Below, in pieces: positions 8,279 through 17,351 of a stretch of DNA of 64,000 nt. The translations under genes were made by a program, and so were the position numbers. Each line of letters starts with the position of its first letter. Positions within the stretch are counted from its first letter, which is position 1. The DNA lies in contig JAFPWY010000003.1 of assembly GCA_017412605.1 (NCBI GenBank), positions 62,001-126,000 of the forward strand, written 5' to 3'. Origin of the DNA: Fibrobacter sp. Its GTDB lineage: Bacteria > Fibrobacterota > Fibrobacteria > Fibrobacterales > Fibrobacteraceae. Below the pieces are notes generated by a model. That model was not told the DNA's origin and did not search any database. It saw nothing but the letters and a program-made list of their open reading frames with translations.

Positions 8279-9802
8279 ATGTTGCGTTTTTTCGGTATGT
8301 TTAGCTTCTTCCGCATGTTGAAGTGTGGCTTGCTTATGGCCGCTGTGGTGGCTTTTGCTGCCGTACCTGTTTTTGCCGAAGGAGAAAAAGCCGAGGATAA
8401 GTCGGCCGCGGCGGCAGAGACAACTGCAGAAAATAACGCGGAAGAGGAATCTGGGGTGGGCAATCCGTTCGCCTGGACTTTGGACAACGTGATGCAGCCG
8501 TTCTTCAATGCAATGATTATGCCTATTTCGCTTCCGTTGCATTATGCATTCGACAACGGAGTCATTGAAACGTTTCAAAACCTCATAACGTTCGGCAAAA
8601 AACGCAATATTTTCATTTATCCAGTATTTAACTTCAAACCGGGCTCTTCGACGCTTATCGGCTTTTCTTACCGTCATCGCGAAATGCTCCTGTATCGGGA
8701 TTACTTTGCTTTAAATACGAATTATTATGCCAATGGAGATATTTATTTCAATACCCGTTATAGCAAGCACAGTTTGTTTGGCGTTCCGGTGTCTTTGGGG
8801 ACGAAGTTCACAATGGATATGGACCGCGATGCGTCATTTACGTTGCCAGGAAAGTGGGATTCTTATGTGCAACCGGATTCGTCTTACAGGATTGACGGAA
8901 ACATCGGATTCCCGCTGAACTCGTCGCGCACGCTTTCTCTGAGCTTTAATTCGGGCATAAAGTACGTGGATGCGAGTGTTCCTAACGTGGCCAAGGACAG
9001 CATCTATGTTGGCGACGACTTCCGTATAGAGGACAGGGGCCTTTACCAGAAACATTGGCAGTATCCGCTGGGCTTTACTTTTACCTTCGACAACCTTGAT
9101 TTTCCTTACGCTCCATCCAAGGGCTATAAATTTGTGTTGAGCGGAGACTACATGTTCGTCAAAAAATATAAGGGAGTCCGATTCGACGAACTGGGACTGG
9201 AAGGGGATTACGAGGGCGAGGTTCTGGAAGACGGTGGCCTTAACCACAATTATTTTATTGGTGAGTTGATTTTCCAGAAGTATTTTTATTTTGGCAAGGC
9301 GCAGCAGTACGTGATGTCTTCGAGCGAGGGACGCAAGAACAGGAGATTCTATACGAATTTCTCATGGAATGAGGCTGCACGTGTATGGAACCCCAACAAC
9401 ATGAAGGAAAACTTGTTTGAACGTCGTGTGATTGCGCTACAGTACAGGTTTGTTTCCATGTACGAGATGGAAAAGGGCGGAGCCCCCTTCAATGCCTATC
9501 CGGTCTTGAATCCTCGATTCCCATTGCGTGGCTACGGTGGGTTCCTTATGTCCAAAAACTTGATGGGCCTGAGTGCGGAATACCGTTGGCCGGTGGACCG
9601 CTATGTGGACGGCGTCATCTTTGACGAGTATGCCCTTTATTCCGACGAAATCAATGACTGGTCGTTCGACAGGTTCCTGAATTCATGGGGCTTTGGTGTT
9701 CGTGTACGCAGACCAGACATGTATTTCTTCCGCCTGCAGTTTGGCTTCCATGGAATCCAGGGTATAAAACTGGTGATTACCATCGCACCGGAATTCAAGT
9801 AA
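8279..9802 (+). CDS. Omp85-superfamily-like outer membrane beta-barrel protein
   Basis: 507 residues. An N-terminal signal sequence (MLKCGLLMAAVVAFAAVPVF, cut near residue 38) is followed by a short acidic/Ala-rich stretch and a barrel of alternating strands. FTFDNLDFPYAPSKGYKF and FPLRGYGG resemble the D15/BamA barrel (the RGY/F motif of strand 6). The chain ends in an aromatic-rich strand. No POTRA domains are visible, so it looks like a lone barrel (compare PF01103-only proteins) rather than BamA. It is divergent from the RND gene across 32 bp. Barrel is confident; Omp85 membership is likely. Confidence 0.75.
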   Translation: MLRFFGMFSFFRMLKCGLLMAAVVAFAAVPVFAEGEKAEDKSAAAAETTAENNAEEESGVGNPFAWTLDNVMQPFFNAMIMPISLPLHYAFDNGVIETFQNLITFGKKRNIFIYPVFNFKPGSSTLIGFSYRHREMLLYRDYFALNTNYYANGDIYFNTRYSKHSLFGVPVSLGTKFTMDMDRDASFTLPGKWDSYVQPDSSYRIDGNIGFPLNSSRTLSLSFNSGIKYVDASVPNVAKDSIYVGDDFRIEDRGLYQKHWQYPLGFTFTFDNLDFPYAPSKGYKFVLSGDYMFVKKYKGVRFDELGLEGDYEGEVLEDGGLNHNYFIGELIFQKYFYFGKAQQYVMSSSEGRKNRRFYTNFSWNEAARVWNPNNMKENLFERRVIALQYRFVSMYEMEKGGAPFNAYPVLNPRFPLRGYGGFLMSKNLMGLSAEYRWPVDRYVDGVIFDEYALYSDEINDWSFDRFLNSWGFGVRVRRPDMYFFRLQFGFHGIQGIKLVITIAPEFK

Positions 9803-9803
9803 A

Positions 9804-10403
9804 CTAGAAAACGGGATAGCCGTCCTTGAGGCTCTCGTCGTAGTGGGCACGTTCTCCGCCAATGAATTTGGGACGGGTGCGTGCCGCAATCAAAATCGCC
9901 TTGCCGATATGCGTCTGCTGCATGTGAACAGGTACCGCGACTTCTTTCAGGTGCATGCCGATAAGCGTCCCACCGATGTCTAATCCGGCGTCTGCCTTGA
10001 TATGCTCGATGGCGACAGGTTGTTCAAAAGCACTATAGCAGGCGGTGGCAAAAGAACCTCCCGCCTTGGGTTGCGGCACCACGTTCACGATTTCGACGTT
10101 CGGTACGGCCTTGTGCTCGACGATGATGGCGCGGTTCAGGTGCTCGCAGCATTGCGCCGCGATGTAGATGCCGAGCGGCTTGAATACGGACTGCAAACCT
10201 TCGAAAATCGCTTTGCCGACTTCGGGAACGGAATGGCTCCCGATGTCGTTCCCGAGTGTGGAACTCGTGCTGCAACCGATAACCACGATGTTTCCGGCGG
10301 AAAGTCGTGCTTTTTCTACAAGTTCCTTAGCGGCGTTCATCGCGTCGTTACGAATCTGTTCGACAATGTTCTTGTCGTCTATTTCGTATGTAATGCCTGC
10401 CAA
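9804..10403 (-). CDS. ywlG: UPF0340/DUF436 family protein, YwlG-like
   Basis: 199 residues. Recognisable blocks are VVIGCSTSSTLGNDIGSHS, IYIAAQCCEHLNRAIIVE, VNVVPQPKAGGSFATACY and DIGGTLIGMHLKEVAVPV, all characteristic of UPF0340 (YwlG of Bacillus). Function is not established. No ATG lies near the conserved start; TTG at 10403 fits the family N-terminus. A tandem CTACTGT-type heptad array runs up to that codon, so the leader of this gene is largely repeat DNA. The 3' end meets the convergent barrel gene with a one-base gap. Confidence 0.85.
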   Translation of the reverse strand: MAGITYEIDDKNIVEQIRNDAMNAAKELVEKARLSAGNIVVIGCSTSSTLGNDIGSHSVPEVGKAIFEGLQSVFKPLGIYIAAQCCEHLNRAIIVEHKAVPNVEIVNVVPQPKAGGSFATACYSAFEQPVAIEHIKADAGLDIGGTLIGMHLKEVAVPVHMQQTHIGKAILIAARTRPKFIGGERAHYDESLKDGYPVF

Positions 10404-10453
10404 CTTTCTACTGCCTACCGTCTACTGTCTACTGTCTACTGCGGCGAAGCCGC
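10404..10453. repeat. Heptad repeat array plus GC hairpin
   Basis: Four to five 7-nt units of consensus CTACTGT (about 10407-10440), then GCGGCGAAGCCGC (10441-10453), a 5-bp stem with a GAA loop. It fills the whole gap between guaA and ywlG. Confidence 0.8.
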
Positions 10454-12289
10454 TTATTCCCACTCAATGGTTCCGGGCGGCTTGTGCGTCACGTCGTACC
10501 ACAGGCTGCCAGCACCTTCGGCTTCGAACTTGCGCCAAAGACCGGCGAGCATTCCCTGGTCGATTTCGGCGAAGTTTGCGGTCATGGCTTCGGTGGAGTT
10601 CACCGGGCGCATCACGATGCAGGGCTTGTTTGCCGTGCGGAGCGGAACGAGCACGACCGGCATCTGCCAAATCTTTTCGTACAGGTCGTTTGCCTGCAGG
10701 AATTCGGTGCAGATGTTGTCGAACTTGCGGAGCGTATCGAAATTTTCGCGGGTGGCGAACTGTTCGACAAGCTTCGGATCTTCGTCAGCGACGCTACCGA
10801 TCTGGTAAATCACGCGGTTGATAGCCTTGAAGCGGTTGGCCAGTTCGGTCGAGAACTTTTCGCAATCCTTCCAAGAGAGGCCCGGAGTGGTGATGAGGAA
10901 CGGCTGTGCGTAAGTACGGCCGTCGCCCTGCACGCCCACGCTCTTGATGGGGAGCAGGCGGCCCGCAATGTTGTTCGCCTTCAGGTAGTCGGCGAGCGAC
11001 TGACCGGCGGTGTCCTTCACGTCTTCGAACTTCACCATGTCATTGGCGAGTACGCCGTCGCTGCAGAGCAGGCGCACGCCGAGGCCCGGACCCGGGAACG
11101 GGTGGCGCCACACGAGGTTGTGCGGGATGCCGAGTTCTTCACCGAGAGCACGGACTTCGTCCTTGTACAGGTCGGCGAGCGGTTCGAGCACGAGGCCCTT
11201 TTCCATGAGGTCCAAGACTTCTTGCACGCGGTTGTGGTGCGTCTTGATCTTGTCGGCGTTCTTGGTGCCGCCGCTCTCGATGGTGTCGGGGTAGATGGTG
11301 CCCTGAGCCATCATCCACTGGTTCGGATCGAGGTTGAGCTTCGCCATTTCCTCGTCCTTCACCGTCAGGAATTCCTTGCCGATGATGCCGCGCTTGGTTT
11401 CCGGAGCGGTCACGCCCTTGAGCTTGGCAAGGAAGTGTTCGCTCGCGTCTCGCACCTTCAGGTTGTTCATGCCTTCCTTCGTGAGGAAGTCCATGATCTT
11501 CTGGGATTCGCCGAGGCGCATCATGCCGTTGTCCACGTGCAGGCCCAAGACCTTTTCCGGTCCGAGCACGCGGTTCAAGAGCACGAATGCCACGGTGGAG
11601 TCCACGCCGCCACTCACGAGCAAGAACACCTTGCGGTCCTTGACCTGGTCCTTGATGCGCTGCGTGATGAGCGGCAGGTAGCTCTTCATGTTCCAAGTCT
11701 TCTTGGCGCCCGTGAAGTCGATGAAGTTTTCGAGTAACTTCATGCCGAACTTGCTGTGCGTGACTTCCGGATGGAACTGGATGCCGAAAATCTGGCGTTC
11801 GGGCTTGTCGCTGTCGAAGGCGACGGCGGCGATTTCGCAGTCCTTGGTGCTGGCCACGATCTTGTAGCCCTCGGGGAGCTTCGTGACCTGGTCGCCATGG
11901 CTCATCCACATGGGGGATGCCTTCGGGAGATTCTTCAAAATCGGGCACTTCTCGTCGCCCACGATGAGGTCGGCGATACCGTATTCCTTGACCTTGCCCG
12001 GTTCCACGTGACCGCCCAACTGCTGGGCGATGAGCTGGTGACCGTAGCAGATGCCGAGCTTCGGCACCGGGAGGTTCAAAATTTCGGGATTGTATTCCGG
12101 AGCGTCGGCCGCGTACACGCTGGAGGGGCCGCCACTGTAGATGATTCCCTTCACGCCTTCGAGTTCAGAAACCGGGGCGGCGGGGGAGTGGATTTCGGTA
12201 AACACGCCCAAGCGGCGCACGCGGTTCGCAATCAGGTGGGCGTACTGCCCGCCAAAGTCCAAAACGGCAATCGTATCAACGTTTTTCAT
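10454..12289 (-). CDS. guaA: GMP synthase (glutamine-hydrolysing)
   Basis: 611 residues, longer than the roughly 525 of E. coli. The amidotransferase domain has GICYGHQL with the nucleophilic Cys and FHPEVTHS with the His and Glu of the triad. The ATP-pyrophosphatase domain has the PP-loop LVSGGVDSTVAF, then HNRVQEVLDLMEKG and RHPFPGPGLGVR; the chain ends GTIEWE as expected. The extra length lies in the ATP-pyrophosphatase and C-terminal dimerisation parts. It converts XMP to GMP. The start follows the conserved IAVLDFGGQYAHLI; there is no SD, and a TATCTT box ends 8 nt upstream. pepA ends 19 nt before, same strand. Confidence 0.97.
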   Translation of the reverse strand: MKNVDTIAVLDFGGQYAHLIANRVRRLGVFTEIHSPAAPVSELEGVKGIIYSGGPSSVYAADAPEYNPEILNLPVPKLGICYGHQLIAQQLGGHVEPGKVKEYGIADLIVGDEKCPILKNLPKASPMWMSHGDQVTKLPEGYKIVASTKDCEIAAVAFDSDKPERQIFGIQFHPEVTHSKFGMKLLENFIDFTGAKKTWNMKSYLPLITQRIKDQVKDRKVFLLVSGGVDSTVAFVLLNRVLGPEKVLGLHVDNGMMRLGESQKIMDFLTKEGMNNLKVRDASEHFLAKLKGVTAPETKRGIIGKEFLTVKDEEMAKLNLDPNQWMMAQGTIYPDTIESGGTKNADKIKTHHNRVQEVLDLMEKGLVLEPLADLYKDEVRALGEELGIPHNLVWRHPFPGPGLGVRLLCSDGVLANDMVKFEDVKDTAGQSLADYLKANNIAGRLLPIKSVGVQGDGRTYAQPFLITTPGLSWKDCEKFSTELANRFKAINRVIYQIGSVADEDPKLVEQFATRENFDTLRKFDNICTEFLQANDLYEKIWQMPVVLVPLRTANKPCIVMRPVNSTEAMTANFAEIDQGMLAGLWRKFEAEGAGSLWYDVTHKPPGTIEWE

Positions 12290-12297
12290 ACGGTTCA

Positions 12298-12303
12298 AAG
12301 ATA
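12298..12303 (-). promoter_or_regulatory. -10-like box, start-proximal (guaA)
   Basis: TATCTT ends 8 nt before the guaA ATG, in the pepA-guaA gap. It would allow guaA to be transcribed independently of pepA. No good -35 at 17 nt. Confidence 0.35.
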
Positions 12304-12308
12304 GAAAT

Positions 12309-13775
12309 TTACTCGGCTGCACTCATTTCGCGAGCAAGCTCGATAAGTGTCTGCACGCCGAATCCGGTCGCACCGTACTCGGTGTATTTCCACTTCTTAT
12401 CGACGAAGGCGGTTCCTGCGATGTCCCAGTGGGCCCAGGCGGTGTCTTCGGGCACGAATTCCTGCAAGAATAGGGCTGCGGAGATGGCTCCTGCATCGCT
12501 TCCGGTGTTCTTGAGGTCGGCGAACTTGTCCTTGAGCGCGTCGGCGTACTCTTCTTCGAGGGGCATGCTCCAGAACTTTTCGCAGCAGGCTTCGCCGCAG
12601 TTGATGACCTTAAGGGCGAGTTCGTCGTCGTTGCTGAAGAATCCGGCGACGGCATAACCGAGGGCGCGGACCATGGCTCCCGTGAGGGTGGCGAGGTCCA
12701 CAATATGCGTTGCTCCGATTTCACCTGCTTCGGCAAGTCCGTCGGAGAGGACCAGGCGGCCTTCGGCGTCTGTGTTGTCGACCATGACGGTCTTGCCGTT
12801 CTTGGCTGTAAAGATATCGCCCGGTAGTACGGACTTGTTGCCGATGGCGTTCTCGGCGAGGCAGCAGACGGCGCTCACGTGGATGGGGAGCTTTAGTGTC
12901 GCAATGGCCTGGATGGCGGCGAGCGCGGTGGCCGCACCGCTCATGTCGCTAATCATCTCGGGCATGGATTTGGGCGGTTTCAGGCAAAGTCCGCCGGTGT
13001 CGAACGTGAGTCCCTTGCCGACAATGACCAGGTGGTCCTTGGACGTGCGCTTGGCGGGCTTGTAGTCGAGCGTAATCATGTAGGGCTCGCGGGAACTGCC
13101 CTTGCCGACGGTCACATGTCCCATGAAGCCTTCCTTTTCGAGCTGCTTCATGTCGCGCACCTTGATGGAAAGTCCCGGCGTGTACTTCGCGATGGTTTTT
13201 GCGTTCTCGACGAATTCGGCGGGGTAGAGGTCGGCGGCACAAGTGTTGATGAGGTTCTTTGCCAGAACGACAGCCTTCTGCTCGATGGCGACTTCTTCGG
13301 CGATTTTCTTGAATGCGGCGACGTGTTCGCCGGCGATAATTTCGTAGGTGACTTCGAAGTTCTTCTTTTGCTTGCTCTTGTAGGCGTCGAACTTGTAGTT
13401 CGCGTAATGCAGACCGTGGACGATGGCCTTGAACTGTTCGTCGGCGGCATCGGCAAGGAAGATGCTCACGCAGGGAATCTGCTTTTTCATGGCGCGGCCG
13501 GCGAGGCGATAGGCGGCCATGCGCAGGTGGTCAAGGTTAGAAAGTCCGCGCTCCTTGGCGGCATCGACGAAAATCGTGTTGTCTCCGTCGATTTCCAGGA
13601 GTTCGAGGTCTTCGAAGGGGCCGTCCTTCATGCCTTCGAGGACGGATTCCACCTGGGCGCTACCGGCTTCGGTAAGCACCTTGGAAAATTGGATGGACTG
13701 TTTGACAAAGAATAGGGTGTAGGCCTTGTTATCCTGGGCCTTTGCGGATTCGGAAGAAATGATATTGAGTTTCAT
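12309..13775 (-). CDS. pepA: Leucyl aminopeptidase, M17 family
   Basis: 488 residues. The C-terminal catalytic domain has GKGLTFDTGGLCLKPP (metal/active-site Lys and Asp), MSGAATALAAIQAIA, and the M17 signature NTDAEGRLVLSDGLA. The N-terminal half is the less conserved regulatory domain. It is a cytoplasmic dizinc/manganese exopeptidase releasing N-terminal amino acids. The ATG at 13775 gives normal length; a TAAATT box ends 8 nt upstream and no SD is present. Confidence 0.95.
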   Translation of the reverse strand: MKLNIISSESAKAQDNKAYTLFFVKQSIQFSKVLTEAGSAQVESVLEGMKDGPFEDLELLEIDGDNTIFVDAAKERGLSNLDHLRMAAYRLAGRAMKKQIPCVSIFLADAADEQFKAIVHGLHYANYKFDAYKSKQKKNFEVTYEIIAGEHVAAFKKIAEEVAIEQKAVVLAKNLINTCAADLYPAEFVENAKTIAKYTPGLSIKVRDMKQLEKEGFMGHVTVGKGSSREPYMITLDYKPAKRTSKDHLVIVGKGLTFDTGGLCLKPPKSMPEMISDMSGAATALAAIQAIATLKLPIHVSAVCCLAENAIGNKSVLPGDIFTAKNGKTVMVDNTDAEGRLVLSDGLAEAGEIGATHIVDLATLTGAMVRALGYAVAGFFSNDDELALKVINCGEACCEKFWSMPLEEEYADALKDKFADLKNTGSDAGAISAALFLQEFVPEDTAWAHWDIAGTAFVDKKWKYTEYGATGFGVQTLIELAREMSAAE

Positions 13776-13783
13776 ACTTCCAT

Positions 13784-13789
13784 AATTTA
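13784..13789 (-). promoter_or_regulatory. -10-like box, start-proximal (pepA)
   Basis: TAAATT ends 8 nt before the pepA ATG. Leaderless start inferred from spacing. Confidence 0.35.
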
Positions 13790-13842
13790 GAATAAAAGTG
13801 GGTTAGGGGCGCTTTTTGGCGGTGCATAGTAGCTTTTTTCGT

Positions 13843-13872
13843 TTGATAATTACTATAATAATCGTATATAAT
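13843..13872 (+). promoter_or_regulatory. Sigma-70-like promoter for the Ala/Pro-rich OMP
   Basis: TTGATA (13843-13848), 18-nt spacer, consensus TATAAT (13867-13872). The ATG follows after 17 nt with GGAG at 13880-13883. Confidence 0.6.
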
Positions 13873-13889
13873 GAAAAATGGAGTGAATT

Positions 13890-14963
13890 ATGAATATCAA
13901 GATGAAGTCCATTGTAACCGTACTTGCTATGTCCGCGCTCGCTTTCGCCGCTGAACCTGCGGCACCGACCGCGGTCCGTGCCGCCGATGCTGCAGCTCCT
14001 GTCGCTGCTGCTCCTGCTCCCGAAGCAGCTCCCGCTGCCCCTGCAGCCCAGGCCGCACCCGCTGCCGCTCCCGAGGCTCAGGCCCCAGCCGCCCCGGCCG
14101 AAGAACCTGTTGTTGAACCGGTTGCCCCGACCGCAGTCCGCGCCGCCGATGCGGCCGCTCCCGTCGCAGCCGCCCCTGCTCCGGCAGAACCGGCCCCCGT
14201 GGCCGCTGCTCCCGCTCCGACGCAGCAGCGCCGTGTCGACGTGGACACGCTCCAGCCGGCAGTTGTCTATCGCACAACCACCGTTCCGGTCAAGACGGTC
14301 TATGTAGCCGAAAGGTCCGGCGAGGACTCTGTTACGCTTGACGAACTCCGTGGCCTTGTCCCCCTGAGATTCGCCATTGGTGCCCAGGCTTTCCTCGGTG
14401 GGTATTTCCTGAACGATTACGCCTATTACGATAACTCCTTCAGCGATTATACTTGGCGAGTCGGTCTTTCGTCTGTCTTGCCGTTGAACAAGTTCACTGT
14501 GGCTTTGAAACTCGGTGTCCTTTACGAACAGAGCTTGGCTAGTGGCACGCTGCACTACGACGACCGCAGTGCGCGTTCCGTGACGGTCTACACTCTGGAT
14601 TTCAAGCAGCGCAAGATCGACGTTCCGGTGCTGTTCTCTTTCAAGGCTCCTTATTCCGGCCTCATGTTCGATCTGGGCCTCCAGGCGTCTTTCGCCGTGT
14701 ATGACAAGTTCAAACTTTCTACTACACAAGAAGGCGGAAAAAAGCATTCGGAGCGAATCGACATGCTCGACGAAGGTTACCGCAAAAAGATGGGCTGGGA
14801 CCTGGTGTTCGGCATCGAGTACTGGGCTAACAAGCACATCGCCTTGGATGTCCGCTTTGAAGGTGGCTTCTCCGACCTGTATGATTCCTTCGAGGACGAT
14901 GTCATCAAGCTGAGCGACCTTTCCTCGTCTGCGTTCCTCATAGGTTTTTCTTACTACCTGTAA
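13890..14963 (+). CDS. Outer membrane beta-barrel protein with Ala/Pro-rich N-terminal linker
   Basis: 357 residues. Signal peptide MKSIVTVLAMSALAFA is followed by about 95 residues almost entirely Ala/Pro/Val/Glu with an internal repeat (PTAVRAADAAAPVAAAPAP occurs twice). From about residue 125 the sequence becomes barrel-like with amphipathic strands (FAIGAQAFLGGYFLNDYAYY, VLFSFKAPYSGLMFDLGLQA) and ends SSSAFLIGFSYYL, a terminal aromatic strand. The linker may span the periplasm or peptidoglycan. Strong promoter and GGAG SD suggest high expression. The antiporter gene starts 3 nt after the stop, so the two are probably co-transcribed. No closer family identified. Confidence 0.75.
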   Translation: MNIKMKSIVTVLAMSALAFAAEPAAPTAVRAADAAAPVAAAPAPEAAPAAPAAQAAPAAAPEAQAPAAPAEEPVVEPVAPTAVRAADAAAPVAAAPAPAEPAPVAAAPAPTQQRRVDVDTLQPAVVYRTTTVPVKTVYVAERSGEDSVTLDELRGLVPLRFAIGAQAFLGGYFLNDYAYYDNSFSDYTWRVGLSSVLPLNKFTVALKLGVLYEQSLASGTLHYDDRSARSVTVYTLDFKQRKIDVPVLFSFKAPYSGLMFDLGLQASFAVYDKFKLSTTQEGGKKHSERIDMLDEGYRKKMGWDLVFGIEYWANKHIALDVRFEGGFSDLYDSFEDDVIKLSDLSSSAFLIGFSYYL

Positions 14964-14966
14964 TAG

Positions 14967-15968
14967 ATGCTCCTTCCTATAGTTGCTGTTGTTCTTGGCC
15001 TTGCCGTCCTGGTCTGGAGCGCGGATAAATTTGTGGATGGCGCTGTGGGCGTGGCTCGTTTCTTTGGAATGAGCACGCTCCTTATCGGGATGGTTATCGT
15101 CGGCTTCGGGACTTCTGCTCCGGAAATGGTCGTGTCGGCCTTGTCGGCGATGGAAAATGCGCCTGAACTCGCCCTAGGTAACGCTTACGGCAGCAACATT
15201 GCAAATATCGCTCTCATTCTCGGCGTCACGGCGCTGATTTCCCCGGTCATCGTGAAACGCGAAGCGCTCAAACGCGACGTCCCGATCCTGATTGGGGTGA
15301 CTGCGGTTGCTATCATCCAGGCTGCGGATGGTTCCATAAGCCGCTTGGACGGCGTCGTGCTGCTCCTGTTTTTTGCCGGAATCATGGGTTTCAACATTTG
15401 GAGCGAAATTCGTGCGAAAAAGAAGGCTTCTGCACTGCAGAAGGAAGCCGAAGACGGTGATGAGTCCGGGAAAGCTTCTCTGCCGAAATCCGTTGCCTGG
15501 CTTTTGCTCGGCCTCACTTTGCTCGTGCTGAGCTCGAGGTGCCTTGTCTGGGGAGCCGTGTCCATCGCGCAGGCGCTGGGCGTGAGCGACCTCCTGATTG
15601 GCCTTACCATCGTGGCCGTGGGAACATCCCTGCCGGAACTGGCGAGCTCCATAGCCGCTGCCCGCAAGGGCGAAAACGATTTGGCTTTCGGCAATATTGT
15701 CGGGTCTAACTTGTTCAATACGCTTACGGTTGTGGGCATCGCGTCGACGATTTCGCCGATGCGTACGGTCAACCCGCTGGTGTTCAGCCGCGACTTGCCT
15801 GTGGTTGCCGTGTTGACAGTGTTGCTGCTATTGTTCGGGCTGCCGGTGCGCAAGAAACGTTTGGATGCGAACGGACTCCGGATTGGGCGAATCAATCGCC
15901 TCGAAGGATCGGCCTTCCTCGCCATTTACGTAGGATACATTGGGTTCCTGATAGCGCAAGCGATGTAG
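14967..15968 (+). CDS. Calcium/sodium antiporter, CaCA family (YrbG-like)
   Basis: 333 residues with the two inverted alpha repeats of Na+/Ca2+ exchangers: GFGTSAPEMVVSALSA then GNAYGSNIANIALILG, and VGTSLPELASSIAAA then GNIVGSNLFNTLTVVG. About ten membrane segments are separated by one charged cytoplasmic loop (residues about 150-170). It exchanges Na+ (possibly K+-dependent) for Ca2+ across the inner membrane. Directly follows the Ala/Pro-rich OMP gene. Confidence 0.93.
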   Translation: MLLPIVAVVLGLAVLVWSADKFVDGAVGVARFFGMSTLLIGMVIVGFGTSAPEMVVSALSAMENAPELALGNAYGSNIANIALILGVTALISPVIVKREALKRDVPILIGVTAVAIIQAADGSISRLDGVVLLLFFAGIMGFNIWSEIRAKKKASALQKEAEDGDESGKASLPKSVAWLLLGLTLLVLSSRCLVWGAVSIAQALGVSDLLIGLTIVAVGTSLPELASSIAAARKGENDLAFGNIVGSNLFNTLTVVGIASTISPMRTVNPLVFSRDLPVVAVLTVLLLLFGLPVRKKRLDANGLRIGRINRLEGSAFLAIYVGYIGFLIAQAM

Positions 15969-16049
15969 AGCGATGAGCAATGAGCTATGAGCAGTGAGCT
16001 ATGAGGCTAGAACCTCATACCTCATAGCTCAGAGGCGCAACGCGCCGGC
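15969..16049. repeat. Palindromic heptad-repeat element
   Basis: Left arm: about five 7-nt units of the type ATGAGCA (15971-16008). Right arm: inverted units CCTCATA/GCTCAGA (16013-16033), then the GC hairpin GGCGCAACGCGCC (16034-16046). It fills the gap between two convergent genes. Confidence 0.8.
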
Positions 16050-17294
16050 CTAAACTGGCGGGAAGAACAGGTACGCAATCGCGATGGCGGCAATCACTCC
16101 GACGGCATCGGCGATGAGTGCGCAGGTGACGGCGTGGCGTGTCTTCTTGACTCCGACAGAACCGAAGTACACCGCGATGATGTAGAACGTCGTATCGGCA
16201 GCTCCCTGGAACATACAACTTAAACGGCCGGCAAAACTGTCGGGACCGAGCGCCTTCATCGCGTCGATCATCATGCCGCGGGCGCCGCTACCGCTTAGGG
16301 GCTTCATGAATGCGGTGGGGAGTGCGGGCACAACGTCGTTGCCGACGCCGAACAGCCCGAGCACCCAGGAAATCCCGTTCATGAGCAGGTCCATTGCGCC
16401 GCTTGCACGGAACACCGCGACACCCACGAGGATGGCGACAAGGTTCGGGATAATCATCACGGCGGTGTGGAAACCATCCTTTGCGCCTTCGACGAACGCT
16501 TCGTAGGCTTGCACCTTGCGGTACACGGCGAGCCCGAGGAACGCGACGATGATGCCGAACAGCACGATGCCGCTGATGAAGAGGCTCGTGGTGCCGATGG
16601 CTTCGGCAGTGAGGTGGCTGAAGTAGAACATGATGGCGATGACGCAGGCCGAAAGCCCGCCGAGCCATGCGACCGTCACCGGGTCCTTGAGTTTGACCTT
16701 CTGGAAAAAGCTGAGCGCGAAGATGCCCGCCATGGTGCTGAAGAACGTCGAAAGCAGGAGCGGGAGGAAAATGTCGCTCGGGTTTGCGGCCCCAAGCTGT
16801 GCGCGGTACGTCATGATGCTGACCGGGATGAGCGTAAGGCCGCTCGCGTTCAGCACGAGGAACATGATTTGCGAGTTGCTTGCGACGGTCTTGTCTTCGT
16901 TCGGGTTCAATTCCTGCAACTGCTTCATCGCCTGCAGGCCCATCGGCGTGGCGGCGTTGTCGAGGCCCAGCATGTTCGCGCTGATGTTCATGAGCATCGT
17001 GCCCACGACCGGGTGGTTCTTCGGGATTTCGGGGAACAAGCGGCTGAACAGCGGGGAGACGATTTTCGCGAGAATCTGGACGGCTCCCGCCTTCTCGCCA
17101 ATCTTCATGATGCCGAGCCAGAGGGAAAGTATGCCCGTAAGGCCGAGGGCAATCTCGAACGCAGTCTTCGACATGTCGAATGCGCCGAGGATGGCCTTGT
17201 TGAAGATTCCGGTGTCGCCGAAGGCGAGCCACTGCACCATGCACGCGACAAACGCGCCAAAGAAGAAGATTAGCCAAATGACGTTTAGAACCAT
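16050..17294 (-). CDS. Fused SpmA-SpmB-like nucleoside-recognition (Gate) membrane protein
   Basis: 414 residues with about ten hydrophobic segments. The N-terminal half matches spore maturation protein A (NVIWLIFFFGAFVACMVQW; MLMNISANMLGLDNAATPMG). The C-terminal half matches SpmB (FVEGAKDGFHTAVMIIPNLV; GRLSCMFQGAADTTFYIIAV). In Firmicutes these are two genes needed for spore core dehydration; here they are one chain in a lineage not known to sporulate. Transported molecule is unknown for the Gate family. No SD is evident before the ATG. Confidence 0.87.
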   Translation of the reverse strand: MVLNVIWLIFFFGAFVACMVQWLAFGDTGIFNKAILGAFDMSKTAFEIALGLTGILSLWLGIMKIGEKAGAVQILAKIVSPLFSRLFPEIPKNHPVVGTMLMNISANMLGLDNAATPMGLQAMKQLQELNPNEDKTVASNSQIMFLVLNASGLTLIPVSIMTYRAQLGAANPSDIFLPLLLSTFFSTMAGIFALSFFQKVKLKDPVTVAWLGGLSACVIAIMFYFSHLTAEAIGTTSLFISGIVLFGIIVAFLGLAVYRKVQAYEAFVEGAKDGFHTAVMIIPNLVAILVGVAVFRASGAMDLLMNGISWVLGLFGVGNDVVPALPTAFMKPLSGSGARGMMIDAMKALGPDSFAGRLSCMFQGAADTTFYIIAVYFGSVGVKKTRHAVTCALIADAVGVIAAIAIAYLFFPPV

Positions 17295-17339
17295 GTTGAA
17301 AATTTAAATAAAAAAAGTCGGAATCAGCCCTTAATAAGT

Positions 17340-17345
17340 TATCTT
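17340..17345 (+). promoter_or_regulatory. -10-like box, start-proximal (FGE lipoprotein)
   Basis: TATCTT ends 6 nt before the ATG at 17352, supporting the first of two adjacent ATGs. No SD. Confidence 0.4.
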
Positions 17346-17351
17346 TCGTCC

